Shown: positions 31,024 through 40,285 of the stretch, in pieces
Layout of the letters: the number at the start of each line of letters is the position of its first letter
Numbering within the stretch: the stretch's first letter is position 1
From: Actinidia chinensis
Taxonomy: Eukaryota; Streptophyta; Magnoliopsida; Ericales; Actinidiaceae
DNA: 42,500 bases
Assembly: GCA_009663005.1 (NCBI GenBank)
Contig: CM018905.1
Span: 15,089,903-15,132,402 of the forward strand
Direction of reading: 5' to 3'
Position numbers and translations under genes: made by a program
Notes under the pieces: generated by a model
The model's input: only the letters and a program-made list of their open reading frames with translations
The model's database searches: none
Told to the model about the DNA's origin: nothing

Positions 31024-31037
31024 TTTTGTTTTTTTTT
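30957..31037 (+). repeat. T homopolymer of about 80 bases in the CRM B integrase
   Basis: An almost uninterrupted T run (one C near 30981, G residues at 31023 and 31028) lies where relatives encode a few residues after KMAHF. The run is long enough to be an expansion or an assembly artefact. It yields a meaningless poly-Phe frame. Confidence 0.9.
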
Positions 31038-31792
31038 ATTTCCTTTGTCCACAGACAACCGATGCCTTTGTCATTAGCAGATTTGTCTTAGGGAATTGTG
31101 AGGTTCATGTTAGGCCTAGGCCCATCGTTTCTGATCGGATGCTAAGTTCTTGACTGTTTTTGGAAAATATTGTGGGGTAAACACCCAGGAACAAAACTAT
31201 TATTCTCTACTATTGTCATCCTCAAACTGATGGACAGACTCAAGTAGTCAATAGACTTTAATCCACTTGGTTAAGGCTGTCATTAGTAAAAATATAAGAC
31301 TTTGGGAGGATTGTTTACCACATGTTGAGTTTGCTTAAATCATTGTGTTCATTGCGGCTACAGCGTTCTCACCTTTTAAATTGTTTATGGTTTAAATCCT
31401 TTAACTCCTTTGGATTTATCACTTTACCTGTTTCTGAGCATGTAAATTTTAGATGGTAAGAATAATTTACTTTTGCGCTGTCAACTCCATGAGAGGGCAA
31501 CGACTCAATATCGAGACGATATCGGCATACCTCAAGCAGCCAATAAAGGACGTCACAAGCGTTTTTCTTTTGAGCTGGGATTGGGTGGTGCTTCACGCAT
31601 GAGAAAAGAAAGGTTTTCTAGTACAAGCTTCTAAGTTGCTGCCCCGAGGAGATGGTCCATTTCAAGTATCGAACGATCAATGATAATGCCTACAAACTTG
31701 ATTTACCAGGTGAGTACACTGTTTAGTGCTCCTTTTCATGTTAACTGATTTGAGTACTTTTGTTGTAGGTGAGATTTGATGGCAAATCTTCT

Positions 31793-31803
31793 CAAGGGGG
31801 GGA
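31793..31803 (+). other. Polypurine tract of CRM copy B
   Basis: AAGGGGGGGA ends directly before TGATGAGGACATC, the LTR start. It also codes for part of the polyprotein tail, so the same bases serve priming and coding. Confidence 0.8.
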
Positions 31804-32610
31804 TGATGAGGACATCCAAGCTATCAAGGCTCATGGTCCGATTCCAGCTCCAATAGGTCCGGGGAACGATAGCTCGCCAGCATAAGAGATTCAAATAATG
31901 AGCTGAATACTTTAGTCCGGAGAGGTACAACAATAAGAAAAGTAATTCACTACTTATGGTGACAAGGTTGATTTCCACTACTCAATTCGATCCGGGAGCT
32001 GAACCAATCCGCTTATACATATTCAAGGGGGATTATCATCTGATGTGTATGGTTTACTAGCAAAGAATCAAGGCACGATTTGTTTACAAAGTCCCAGAAT
32101 TCAAGATTCAAGAACGTTTATGAGATCAGATTAGGGATTTAACTTTTCTGTATTTCTTAGATAGATGTGTGATTGGGATGAGATTAGATTGGAGATAAGA
32201 TCAGAATTTGACTATCTCCAGGAAACTTGATTTGACTAGGATTTATTTTTAATTTAGGATAAGATTAGAGTTAAATTAGATTAGACTTCTTTCTTGTAAG
32301 GCCTATAAAAAGGGTAGGCTATCAATTTCAAAAATCAAAGAAAATAGAGAGATTTCGTTTATCTTCTTGAGTTTCTTCAAGAAACTATCTGAACTTATCA
32401 AGGAATTCCTTATGGCGTTCAAACCTCACAAAAAAAAAAAAAAAAAAAAGACTATCAACCGGATCATCCATTCCCGTTGTGCGTCTCATCATACCAAGTT
32501 CTTGCTTTGGCTAAGCAACGGGTCGCGGTTTCCTCCATCAACTTGAAAGATTTTGGTTTAATTTTTGATTTGGTGTCGTTTTTGTCACCGTTGTTGGCGC
32601 ATCCGTATCA
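31804..32610 (+). repeat. 3' LTR of CRM copy B
   Basis: It starts TGATGAGGAC and ends ATCCGTATCA, with the TATA box at 32304. It is 28 bp longer than the 5' LTR, largely through an A run of about 20 bases at 32430-32449 absent from the 5' copy. The first 90 bp continue the integrase reading frame. Confidence 0.88.
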
Positions 32611-34555
32611 AACAATGTGCCAACTCCTAATGGTCCAGGCTAACAATACTGGACCATTGTCAATCCTCGAAAATGAAGAAATCGAAGGACAAATGGTCAA
32701 GTAACCAGAAGGGCAAGTGTGTCAATTTGGGACTAAGAGAATTTATCGTCAAGACGTCCAAGGAAAAGTTTCAAGTACTTATTTCAATTGTAACAAGTTG
32801 GGGCATCGTGCTTTTGAGTGCAAAAAATCAATGCAACCACGAGTTCATGCACATATGACTGAGGTCGTCATAGGGGGTGTACCTGATATCAGGCTCTCGG
32901 CAATGATTTCTGAAATAAACGTGGTGGGATTAAATCTACAAGAATGGTGGATAAACATTAGGGCTACATGCCATGTTTATTCAATAGGAGGATGTTCACT
33001 ACCTTCGAGCCAGTTACAAATGGTGATAAAGTTTTTATGAGAAATTCAGTCACCTTCAACGTTGCGAGGATTAAGAAAGTGGTCCTACAAATGATTTCAG
33101 GAAAAGAGATGACTCTAAACATGTGTTGTTCGTGCCTGATATCAGGAAAAATCTGGTGTCTAGCTCTCTATTGAGTAGACATAGCTTTTGTATGGTTTTT
33201 GAGGCAAATAGGGTTATTCAATCAAAGGCCGGAATATATATAGGGAAAGGTTATATGACCGATGATCTATTCAAGATAAATATAATGACTGTAATCCCTA
33301 CAATTAATAAAAAAAAATTCCCAGCTGTTTATGTGCTTGAGTCTTCTATTATGTTGCTTGAGTGTTCCATTTTGTGGCATGATAGACTAGGATAGCAAAG
33401 TTAACTAGGTATTCATTTCATTCGGTTGAAAGAAGTACCGAATCATTGTGTGATTTGAAGTATGTCCAAACACCCAATGCAAATAAGTATTTCATTACAT
33501 TTATTGATGATTGTACGAAATACTATTATGTGTACTTGCTAAATAGTAAGGTGAAGCTTTGGACAAATTCATTCTCTATAAGAATGAGGTAGAAAATCAA
33601 CTTAGTAAGAAGATTATTTCGTACAATCACCATTTGGTGGATACTGTAGAGAACACGTACTTATTTACCAAACCACTGCACCTTATTCTCCTCAGCAGAA
33701 TAGAACTACTAAGCAAAATAATCGTACCTTGAAGGATATGATGAATGCTATGTTGGTAAATTCTGGGTTGCCTCAAAATATGTGAGGTGAAGCAATTCTC
33801 ACCGTCAACTATATCCTGAATATAGTACCTCGCAAGAAGTCGGACAAAACCCTATATGAGTTGTTTAAGGGTAGAAGACCTGCCTATAACTAGTTACGAA
33901 TGTGGGGGTGTTTTGCGAATGTGGCTTTACCTCCTAAGAAGAAAAAGATAGGTCTGAAAACCGTTGATTGAGTTTAATGTACTTGATGAGTTGTACAAGG
34001 CCCGATATAGTCTACTTAGTGAGTAGATTGAGTAGGTACACATGTAATCCAAGAAGTGAACACTAAAAGGCGATAGTAAGATTGCTATGCTATTTAAGAT
34101 ATACTCATGATTTTCGACTGCAATACACTAGATTTTCAGTAGTACTAGAAGGGTATTGCGATGCAAACTAGATATCAGATATGAAAGACTCAAAATCCGT
34201 GAGTGGATATGTCTTCATTCTTGGTGGTGCAATAGTGTCCTAGAAATCTTCCAAACAGACATGCATTACATGTTCTACTATAGAATCAGAATTCATTGCT
34301 CTAGATAAAGCGACTGAATAGGCCGAGTGGCTACGCCAATTTCTGAAAGATATTCTAAGATAGTCAAAACCTGTGTTTGCGATTATCATCCATTGCAATA
34401 GTCAATCTATGATGGTTAAGGGCACAAGTAATATGTATAATGGTAAGTCTAGATATAATACCATTAAACAACTACTCTCAAGTGGAGTTGTTGCTATTGA
34501 CTACGTGAGGTCAAAGGATAATATCGTGGATTCTCTTACCAAAGGGTTAATCTGA
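32611..34555 (+). pseudogene. copia gag end and pol (protease, integrase, RNase H tail); RT deleted
   Basis: It continues the gag cut at 25542. Zinc knuckle: YFNCNKLGHRAFEC at 32780-32822, with the first Cys changed. Protease: WWINIRATCHVYS near 32945 (relatives WWIDTGATCHV), so the active-site Asp reads Asn. SCLISGKIW and LFVPDIRKNLVSSSLLSRHSF at 33123-33190, and WHDRLG at 33376 in the pre-integrase region. The HHCC zinc domain is missing after this. Integrase core: YFITFIDDCTKYYYVYLL near 33490, TTAPYSPQQNRTTKQNNRTL near 33672 (catalytic Glu reads Lys), GCFANVALPPKKKKIGLKTVD to 33967. The sequence then jumps to SRYTCNPS near 34030, so the RT core is absent. RNase H end: YCDAN near 34160, KSVSGYVFILGGAIVS, STIESEFIALDKATE, and DYVRSKDNIVDSLTKGLI ending at the stop 34553-34555. 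Confidence 0.87.
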
Positions 34556-35191
34556 GAGCCTTAGTGGTCAAGACACAAGTGTCGAAAAGAATGGGTTTAA
34601 AGCCTATGAAATAGAAGGGTATCGTGAAGGAAAACCTAACCTAGTTGACTAAAGATCCCAAGATCTAGGTTCAATGGAACAACCTATTTGCGTATATCTA
34701 AGATAATCATTATGGACTTGAATACTACATACCTTACCTATGATGCACAATGATTGTAGATAAGGTTAAGCGTTGCCTTGTAATGACTCTTTGCGCTGGT
34801 GAGCCAGGCCAGATATAGTATATACTCATGATAAGAAGTCACATATATGAGTATGAAGTGGGGCTGCTTCTTTGAGAATTTAGAAAAACAAAATTCTCAA
34901 AAAAATGCTTGCAGAACTAGGGAAGAGTGTTCCATGGCCAAAATGGACACAATAGTGAGAACTGGATTGCGTTAGGAGAAGTTTGACATATGTCTCAATT
35001 TACACCAACAGCGACATAGTTCAAGGCAGACCTGTCTACTTGTCTGCCAGTAAATTCGATAAACTTTCACAAGGGAAGGTTCAAGGCCAAAAACTACCTA
35101 TAATATGTAGGAATTATCCATTGTCTCTCTCTCTCTCAGGTCAGCTTTGTATTCTGTGTTGGTTTGTCTGCCAATTTCATTCATGGAAGAT
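34556..35191 (+). other. 3' untranslated region of the copia element
   Basis: No gene is supported. A short (TC)n run lies at 35131-35146. The bases before the LTR (TCATGGAAGA) form only a weak purine tract. The 75-codon frame at 34983 has no family signature. Confidence 0.5.
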
Positions 35192-35729
35192 TGTTAGAAT
35201 TTTAGTATGAATGAAGTTGTGTGTTGATAGGTCTCTCACTTGTAGAGATAAATTAGAAAAACTGTTTTTAAAGATAGACTCCTCTCATTATAGTCCAACT
35301 AGGAAAAGAATCTTCATTCATAGTTTAATAGGAACTAGAACTCTAGTTTTTCTTATCTTATAAAAAATAGTCAAGGCTTTTGATTAGAGTACATAGAGTT
35401 TACACAGTTTTAAGGGTTCTGGTTTCCCGATTTTGAGAGAAAGACAGACGTAGGTTCAAGTTCTCCAAGGCTTACCTCGGTGGTATTTTGACGTACACAG
35501 TCTAGTTGTTTTATCCTGAGAGAAAGACGTCGGCACAGTCTACAACACTTTTGGTAGGCGGTGAATCTTTCTTAAGTAGACTGCATTTGCAGGACTCGGT
35601 CTAAATCCAATTGTATCTCTTTCAATTTTGTTTCTGCATTTATTTTCTATAAATTCAGTTTACTGTATATTATTGTGATCAATGAAAATTGTTCTTTGAA
35701 ATTCTGTGTTTGCCGGAATTTTTTCTAGC
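35192..35729 (+). repeat. 3' LTR of the copia element
   Basis: It starts TGTTAGAATTTTAG and ends TTTTTTCTAGC (final A of the canonical CA apparently lost). It aligns along its full length with 21274-21779, mostly differing by transitions. GGTCC follows at 35730-35734. Confidence 0.88.
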
Positions 35730-35734
35730 GGTCC
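35730..35734 (+). repeat. Target-site duplication, right copy (copia)
   Basis: GGTCC, identical to 21269-21273, directly after the 3' LTR. Confidence 0.8.
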
Positions 35735-36339
35735 ACGTTAGGCAACAACAAATGAATTACATGGCAGATGAAACACTGGAAAATAGAAGTGACAGCTCCT
35801 TTTGATATCACAAACAAAAATCTTGACAAAGCAAATTTTTTATAGTAGTTTACCCCAAGCAACTTATTTGAAATATAAGTGCACAAAATTTGTATGTCAA
35901 TAACATATAATGACACTCATAAACATTCATAATATTTTTTGGAGGCCAATTCATTAAGAAAACAATCCAATAAAAAGATTTCAATTGGGCAAATTACCAA
36001 AAACCATCTCCTAAAAGTGTTTCATCAGCAATAACACTCGTATCATCAGAAATTTGGGTGAAAAAAACTCTTATTCGCTTAGCGTAACTATATATCGGTT
36101 TAGATTACACAAAAACTCATTCTGAGAGGTGCTCCTAATCGAATAAGCTAATCCAAAGTCCCCATCATCGCTCTCTTCATTCAACTCCCCCTGCATTATT
36201 TTGCCACAAATAAGTACTAATAAGCGACAATAATTCTACAATCTCAATCACATAACAAAGTGTGTTTATATGCGTGTGCGTGTGTATGGATGTATATGTA
36301 ATTTAATGGAAATATGTTTCTCCTTTTTCCTCATCAAGA
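35735..36339. other. Unassigned sequence right of the copia element
   Basis: No gene was found. A short (TG)n-like stretch lies near 36258-36292. The segment AATTACCAAAAACCATCTCCTA near 35991 with AGCAATAACACTCG near 36028 recalls a dispersed plant non-coding repeat, but I cannot name it. It should be the continuation of the sequence left of 21269. Confidence 0.4.
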
Positions 36340-37057
36340 GGGGCAACGTCGCCACCCTCATAACCCACATTCATGATGAGATCCTCCATGTTATGGCAAA
36401 CAGACTCGTCTAGTAAGATTCCATGTTCATATTAGCCGCCTTCATAATGGTAGTTGATGAGAGGTAAAATCTCCACTTGCTGATTTGAGGTTGTAACCTC
36501 GCCCCTATGAAGACTATGCCGCCATTACCTTGCTTGGTCATCACTGGATCCACTATAGTTCCATGAACGACCTCACCTGCCCTCAGAACCCACGGTGCCC
36601 TTTGCCGAGGTGGATCACCTCGCCATTGCTTTGAGGACCTTGAGGCTTCACCTCGGTGAGACTCTATCTCTATCAGGTCTCTTACATTCGCGGTACATTC
36701 TCCATATGACATTCTCCTACTTTTACTCCAAAATTCTTGGCCATGCCTTCCATACTTGTCTACCCGAAGATTATGCCGTGATCTTCTCGCACGACTCTCC
36801 ATTCTCTATCTACAAAAGGCCGCTCACCTTCCACCATAAAAAGGGTAACTACATTCTCAATCTTTAAGCTTAAAACATATTTATTTGCTATACTCTGCCT
36901 AGCTTGATCACCATAGTCTGATATCCATGCCGAAGGGGTTTGTAGCGGCCTCATCCCAGCCGATAATGTTTATTCTCTTGCGCAGGTCGCCAAGGTCAAT
37001 ATACTGAGCATAAAAGCAATTTTGACTATTAGTTGCTCATCCTAAATTTTTACCACA
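36340..37057 (+). repeat. Probable 5' LTR of the Tat-like element (start uncertain)
   Basis: It ends TTTTTACCACA at 37057, five bases before the primer-like site. AGCATAAAAGCAATTTTGACTA near 37007 resembles the end of LTRs of this lineage. It contains a perfect inverted repeat, CGAGGTGGATCACCTCG, at 36606-36622 and several CCTCGG/CACCTCG motifs. The left border is a guess based on the change from AT-rich sequence. A 130-codon minus-strand frame (36410-36802) lies inside and is taken as chance. Confidence 0.45.
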
Positions 37058-37061
37058 ATAG

Positions 37062-37081
37062 TTTAGGCCGTCTGTGGGAAC
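37062..37081 (+). other. Primer-binding-site-like sequence of the Tat-like element
   Basis: TTTAGGCCGTCTGTGGGAAC resembles the TTTGGCGCCGTCTGTGGG sequence found after the 5' LTR in many plant Tat elements, with two or three changes. Position, just after the LTR end and 96 bp before gag, supports it. Confidence 0.55.
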
Positions 37082-37176
37082 AACAATTCTTAACTCTCTA
37101 TGCACCTGTGCAATAGAGCACGTCTTTATTATCTAGACCAAGTACCAGCAGCCCTCTAGATAATCGAGCACGTCCA

Positions 37177-38730
37177 ATGGCTAACATTAGTCATGCTTTA
37201 GATTTGGAAGGGATCATTCATTGTGACATGCATGGAATCGCTGAGTAGATTAGGATTATGAATGAGATCAATGCCTGCCTGGTACAGCACCTCGCCACAA
37301 ATAATCCACCTCTTCTCACCGAACCTATATAGGAAGAAGCTGATCGGTCTTATTGCTCTTACCGAGTGGGCGATCAGGATTCTCAAAGTCACCATAGCAT
37401 TAGTCAAAGACATTCAGCCAAAAGCTATCCACACCAGTCAACGAGTTTGCACTCTAGGCACATAAGGAGTCCTATCGTGTCAGAATCTCAGTCATCTAGT
37501 TGAACTCTAGACATGATGGGCGAGGAAACTAAGGGACACAGAAGATCACCTTATCAAGATGACCAAGCTCCTAAACGCTGAGACAAGTCCACCACCCAAA
37601 AGATCAAAGACTTGGATGCTTGGATTGATGCCATCAATACTGGAGCAAACGCCCTAATTATTGTGGATACTTTGATTAAGAAGACAGAACCTCCATTCAT
37701 GAAGAGGGTGATGAAAGTCAGGATGTCATCCAAATTTAAGCTACCATCCCAGCTCGGAGTATATGAAGGGAAGACAGACCCTATGGACCACCTAGAATCA
37801 TACAAGAACTTGATGATGCTCCAAGGATACTCCAACGAGGTGATGTGCAAAGCCTTTTCAGCAACTTTGAAGGGTCAACGAGATCGTGGTTCAGAAAGTT
37901 ATCTCTGAGAACATTTGATTCATTTGGCAACCTGAGCAGGATCTTTATTGCCAATTTCATGAGCTGCAGAGTCAGGAAAAAGAATGCCTCCCACCTCTTT
38001 ATAGTTTACCAAAAAGACAGGAGAGAGCTTGAAAGACTATGTCAAGCATTTCAATCAGGATGTTCTAAAAGTAGAGGACCCCAGTGACAAAGTGGTGGTC
38101 ATGGCGATGATGAAGGGACTACGCCCTGGTCAATTATTCGATTCCCTCTCTAAGAATTCCCTGAAACCTTATCGACATTCTAGAGTAAGGCCGACAAATA
38201 CATTACAACAAAGGAGTTGGCTGAGGCCAAGCATAGGAGAAGAGGAAGGGATGACCACAAAAGAAGGAGCATGATACTAGGCAATTAGACTATAAGGATG
38301 AGGTAAAGAGCAAAAGGTCTGAATGAGATGCAAGAGGGCGAATTAATGAATGTCGCTCTCGCACCCACCGTGCCGACCCGACCTCGTGTTGCCTCCTTTC
38401 AATGCCCCTATAGACCAAGGCCAATGAGGACTTTATTAAGTGACCTGGGAAGATCAAGGCCAATCCCCTCAAGAGGAACAAGAACAAATACTGTAAGTTC
38501 CACAAAGTTCATAGTCATAACACGAAAGATTATTTTTAATTAAAGGAGCAGATAGCCGACCTGATCAAAAGGGGATATCTGAGGAAGTATATAGCTGATC
38601 ATCCGCAGCCTAACTTGCTTGATAGAGGGTACATTGACAACAGGCCAACTAGCAGGAGATATCCAGACTATCCATGAAGGTTTTGGATCAAGAGGATGTT
38701 CGAGCTCATCCCAGAGACGGACGGCAAGAT
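37177..38730 (+). pseudogene. Tat-like gag, interrupted at its 3' end by CRM copy C
   Basis: The frame opening at ATG 37177 stays in register to 37908, broken only by four stop codons (TAG, TAG, TGA, TGA), unlike the frame-scrambled CRM copies. Conserved Tat gag blocks: [20 protein letters not shown] and [20 protein letters not shown] (37684-37809), [20 protein letters not shown] to 37872, then after a frameshift [16 protein letters not shown] and [19 protein letters not shown], then [20 protein letters not shown] and [19 protein letters not shown] at 38029-38160. Near the end [13 protein letters not shown], a half knuckle, and [18 protein letters not shown] (38540-38595) lead to [12 protein letters not shown], where the LTR of copy C begins at 38731. 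It packages the element RNA in active relatives. Confidence 0.88.
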
Positions 38731-39536
38731 TGATGAGGACATCAAAGCTATCAAGACTCATGCCGATTCAAGGCTACATTGTTCGGTGACGAGAGCTCAA
38801 GCTAAGAGGTTCAAAGAAAGAAGAGTTGAATACTTTAGTCCGGAGAGTTCTACAACAACGAAGAAAGTAGTCACTACATTTGCAGGGTTGAATAAAGGCT
38901 GTTTTACTACTTCTCAAATTCGTCCGGGAGGAGAAACCAATCCGCTATACATGTGTAAGGGGGCTTACAATCTGATGTGGGTGTGTTTTACTAGCAAAGA
39001 ATCAATTCAGGATTGTGTTTTACAAAGTCCCAGAATTTCAAAGATTCAAGATTAAGTTATGAGATCAGATTTAGTATTTAACTTCGTATTTCTTAGATTT
39101 AGATGAGGATTAGGAATTTATGATGAAGATTGGAGATAAAAATCAGATTTGACTTATCTCCAAGGAAAAATGATTGGTTAGGATTTATTATTAGGATTAA
39201 GATTAGAGATAAGATTAGATTATTAATGTTTTATCTGGTTAAGGCCTATAAAAAGGGCAGATTATCAATTTCTAAAATCATAAAATAGAGAGGTGGAGAG
39301 GTTTCGTTTATTTTTCGTGAGTTCTTCAAGAAAACTAATTTGAACTTATCAAGGAATCCTTGTGGCGTTCAACATGACTTATCAAACGGATCACCATTCC
39401 CGTTTGTGTGGCGTCTTCATCATACCAGGTTCTTGTTTTGCTAAGGCAACGGGTCACGGTGTCATCAAAATGAAGAGTGGGTTGTTTTCAGATTTGGTTG
39501 GTCGAGTTTATCACATGTTGGGTATGGTTCGTAGTA
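38731..39536 (+). repeat. 5' LTR of CRM copy C
   Basis: It starts TGATGAGGACATCAAAGC and ends GGTTCGTAGTA (CA decayed to TA). The TATA box is at 39247-39254. A frame of about 110 codons runs through its start and shows TRAQAKRFKERR near 38793: the polyprotein tail motif carried by the LTR, more complete than in copy B. Confidence 0.88.
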
Positions 39537-39537
39537 G

Positions 39538-39556
39538 TTGTTATCCAAAGCCCTAC
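39538..39556 (+). other. Degraded tRNA-Met primer site, CRM copy C
   Basis: TTGTTATCCAAAGCCCTACG stands where copy B has TTGGTATCAGAGCCCTAG, three or four changes. Same position relative to the LTR end and the CCTCAGGTTTTGCCTAT leader. Confidence 0.7.
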
Positions 39557-39667
39557 GTTCCTCAGGTTTTGCCTATCAATTTTTGTTTCTTCTTCTTGAC
39601 ATGCCCATTCATTTCTGATTTTCTTGTCCAATCGAAGTCTTTAGGTGCAGATTCGACACAAAAAAAA

Positions 39668-40015
39668 TAAGTGGCTAGATTGCTCCCTATCTCGTTCGTT
39701 TTTTGATTGAGAATTTAATTTCAATTTGTTGGGTTCCATTTTGGTTATTCTTGAATTAACTGCATCAAGTTAGAGTAAAAAAAAATGGTTAGATTGCGAA
39801 CTTATTTCGTTCGGGATGAGATTATTCAATTGTTAGGTTCTCGTTTTGGCTTGTTCTTTGAATTTCAACTGCATTCAGTTAGAGTAAAAAAAAATTGGTC
39901 AGATTTGCTCACTTATCTTCGTTCTTGATTGAGATTGCGGTTTCAGTTTGTTGGGTTCTCTTTTGGATTGCTCTTTGAATTCGTTGTATTACGATAGAGT
40001 AAAAAAAATTGAAAA
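39668..40015 (+). repeat. Leader tandem repeat of CRM copy C, about 112 bp x 3
   Basis: Units start near 39674, 39790 and 39899. One unit fewer than in copies A and B, with the same closing GAATTCGTTGTATTACG variant in the last unit. Confidence 0.85.
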
Positions 40016-40165
40016 AAGCATTGCCTTAAGAACGATTCTGAATCGTTTGGGTTGTTATTGTCTTGATGATACTTGAATCATTGTGGTTAGTTCGTGGGTA
40101 GCCTGAAAGGACTAAAAGAAGAATACGAGTGAAGGAAAAAGCAGAGTGTTGGAGAATATACGAAG

Positions 40166-40276
40166 GTAAAAGCCGAAAATATTGAGCGAACACAAGTGGG
40201 TATCATCCTTCGAGTTGAAAACACGTAAGGAAGTGTAGTGATTGGTCTTTCCCATATTATCTACCTTATTTTGCAG
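40166..40276 (+). other. Possible leader intron, CRM copy C
   Basis: AAG|GTAAAAGCC at 40166 and CTTATTTTGCAG ending at 40276, 111 bp, 9 bp before the ATG. The branch-like motif reads CTACC here. Confidence 0.35.
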
Positions 40277-40285
40277 ATCTCAATC

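Larger units (their letters stand above)
28431..31893 (+). pseudogene. pol of CRM copy B, reading into the 3' LTR
   Basis: Protease: VIVDGGN near 28545 (active-site Asp kept), LGRPWQFD near 28757, then a charged linker. RT: RMCVDCRAIN near 29390, HPIPRL near 29435; the catalytic YFDD has decayed to YFEIF near 29685. RNase [12 protein letters not shown] near 30211, RHARWFEFIETF near 30355. Integrase: EHFYWPHMKRYVERICG at 30718-30770, LYTPLPIP at 30820, WIDILM (first Asp), a T run of about 80 bases at 30957-31037 breaking the core, IVSDRM (second Asp) near 31125, and QTDGQTQVVNR near 31228, where the catalytic Glu reads Gln. The C-terminal part shows WEDCLPHVEFA near 31303 and SKLLPRGDGPFQV near 31632. 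The frame crosses the LTR start at 31804 (GGDDEDIQAIKAHGPIP) toward an RFK motif near 31890. Confidence 0.8.
25548..32610 (+). mobile_element. CRM-like chromovirus copy B, both LTRs present, nested in copia gag
   Basis: It has two alignable LTRs (25548-26326 and 31804-32610), a tRNA-Met primer site, a leader with four tandem units, gag, protease, RT, RNase H, integrase and a polypurine tract. Total about 7.06 kb, normal for CRM elements. The assignment to CRM rests on RT and RNase H motifs ([29 protein letters not shown]-like) and on the integrase frame running into the 3' LTR to a TRARAKRFK-like motif. A Tekay or Reina chromovirus is the alternative. Single-base indels occur every few tens of bases, plus a long T run in integrase. 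Confidence 0.82.
21274..35729 (+). mobile_element. Ty1/copia LTR retrotransposon with nested insertions
   Basis: Seen: two LTRs (21274-21779 and 35192-35729) of alignable sequence, flanked by identical GGTCC. Between them are a copia gag start (24877), its continuation after a nested CRM element (32611), protease, pre-integrase, integrase, and the last part of RNase H (to 34555). Integrase before RNase H is the Ty1/copia order. With CRM copy B and the 22554-23905 repeat removed, about 6.0 kb of element remains. The RT core is deleted. The 5' LTR is not followed by a recognisable tRNA-Met primer site. The LTRs differ mostly by transitions and one indel of about 30 bp, so this is an old insertion. 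Confidence 0.85.
36340..38730 (+). mobile_element. Tat-like Ty3/gypsy element, 5' part, interrupted by CRM copy C
   Basis: It consists of a probable 5' LTR end, a primer-site-like sequence and a well recognisable Tat gag. The rest of the element must lie beyond copy C, outside the window. It has the opposite orientation to the Tat pol fragment at 13035-16405; whether the two are the same family cannot be told because no region overlaps. Confidence 0.75.

Noticed and set aside
30944..31153. Plus-strand ORF of 69 codons, mostly Phe
   Set aside because: It is a translation of the T homopolymer within the chromovirus integrase, not a protein.
36410..36802. Minus-strand ORF of 130 codons, the longest in the window
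   Set aside because: It has no recognisable domain, a low-complexity Arg/Ser-rich composition, and lies antisense within the probable Tat LTR. Length alone is not significant in 42 kb.
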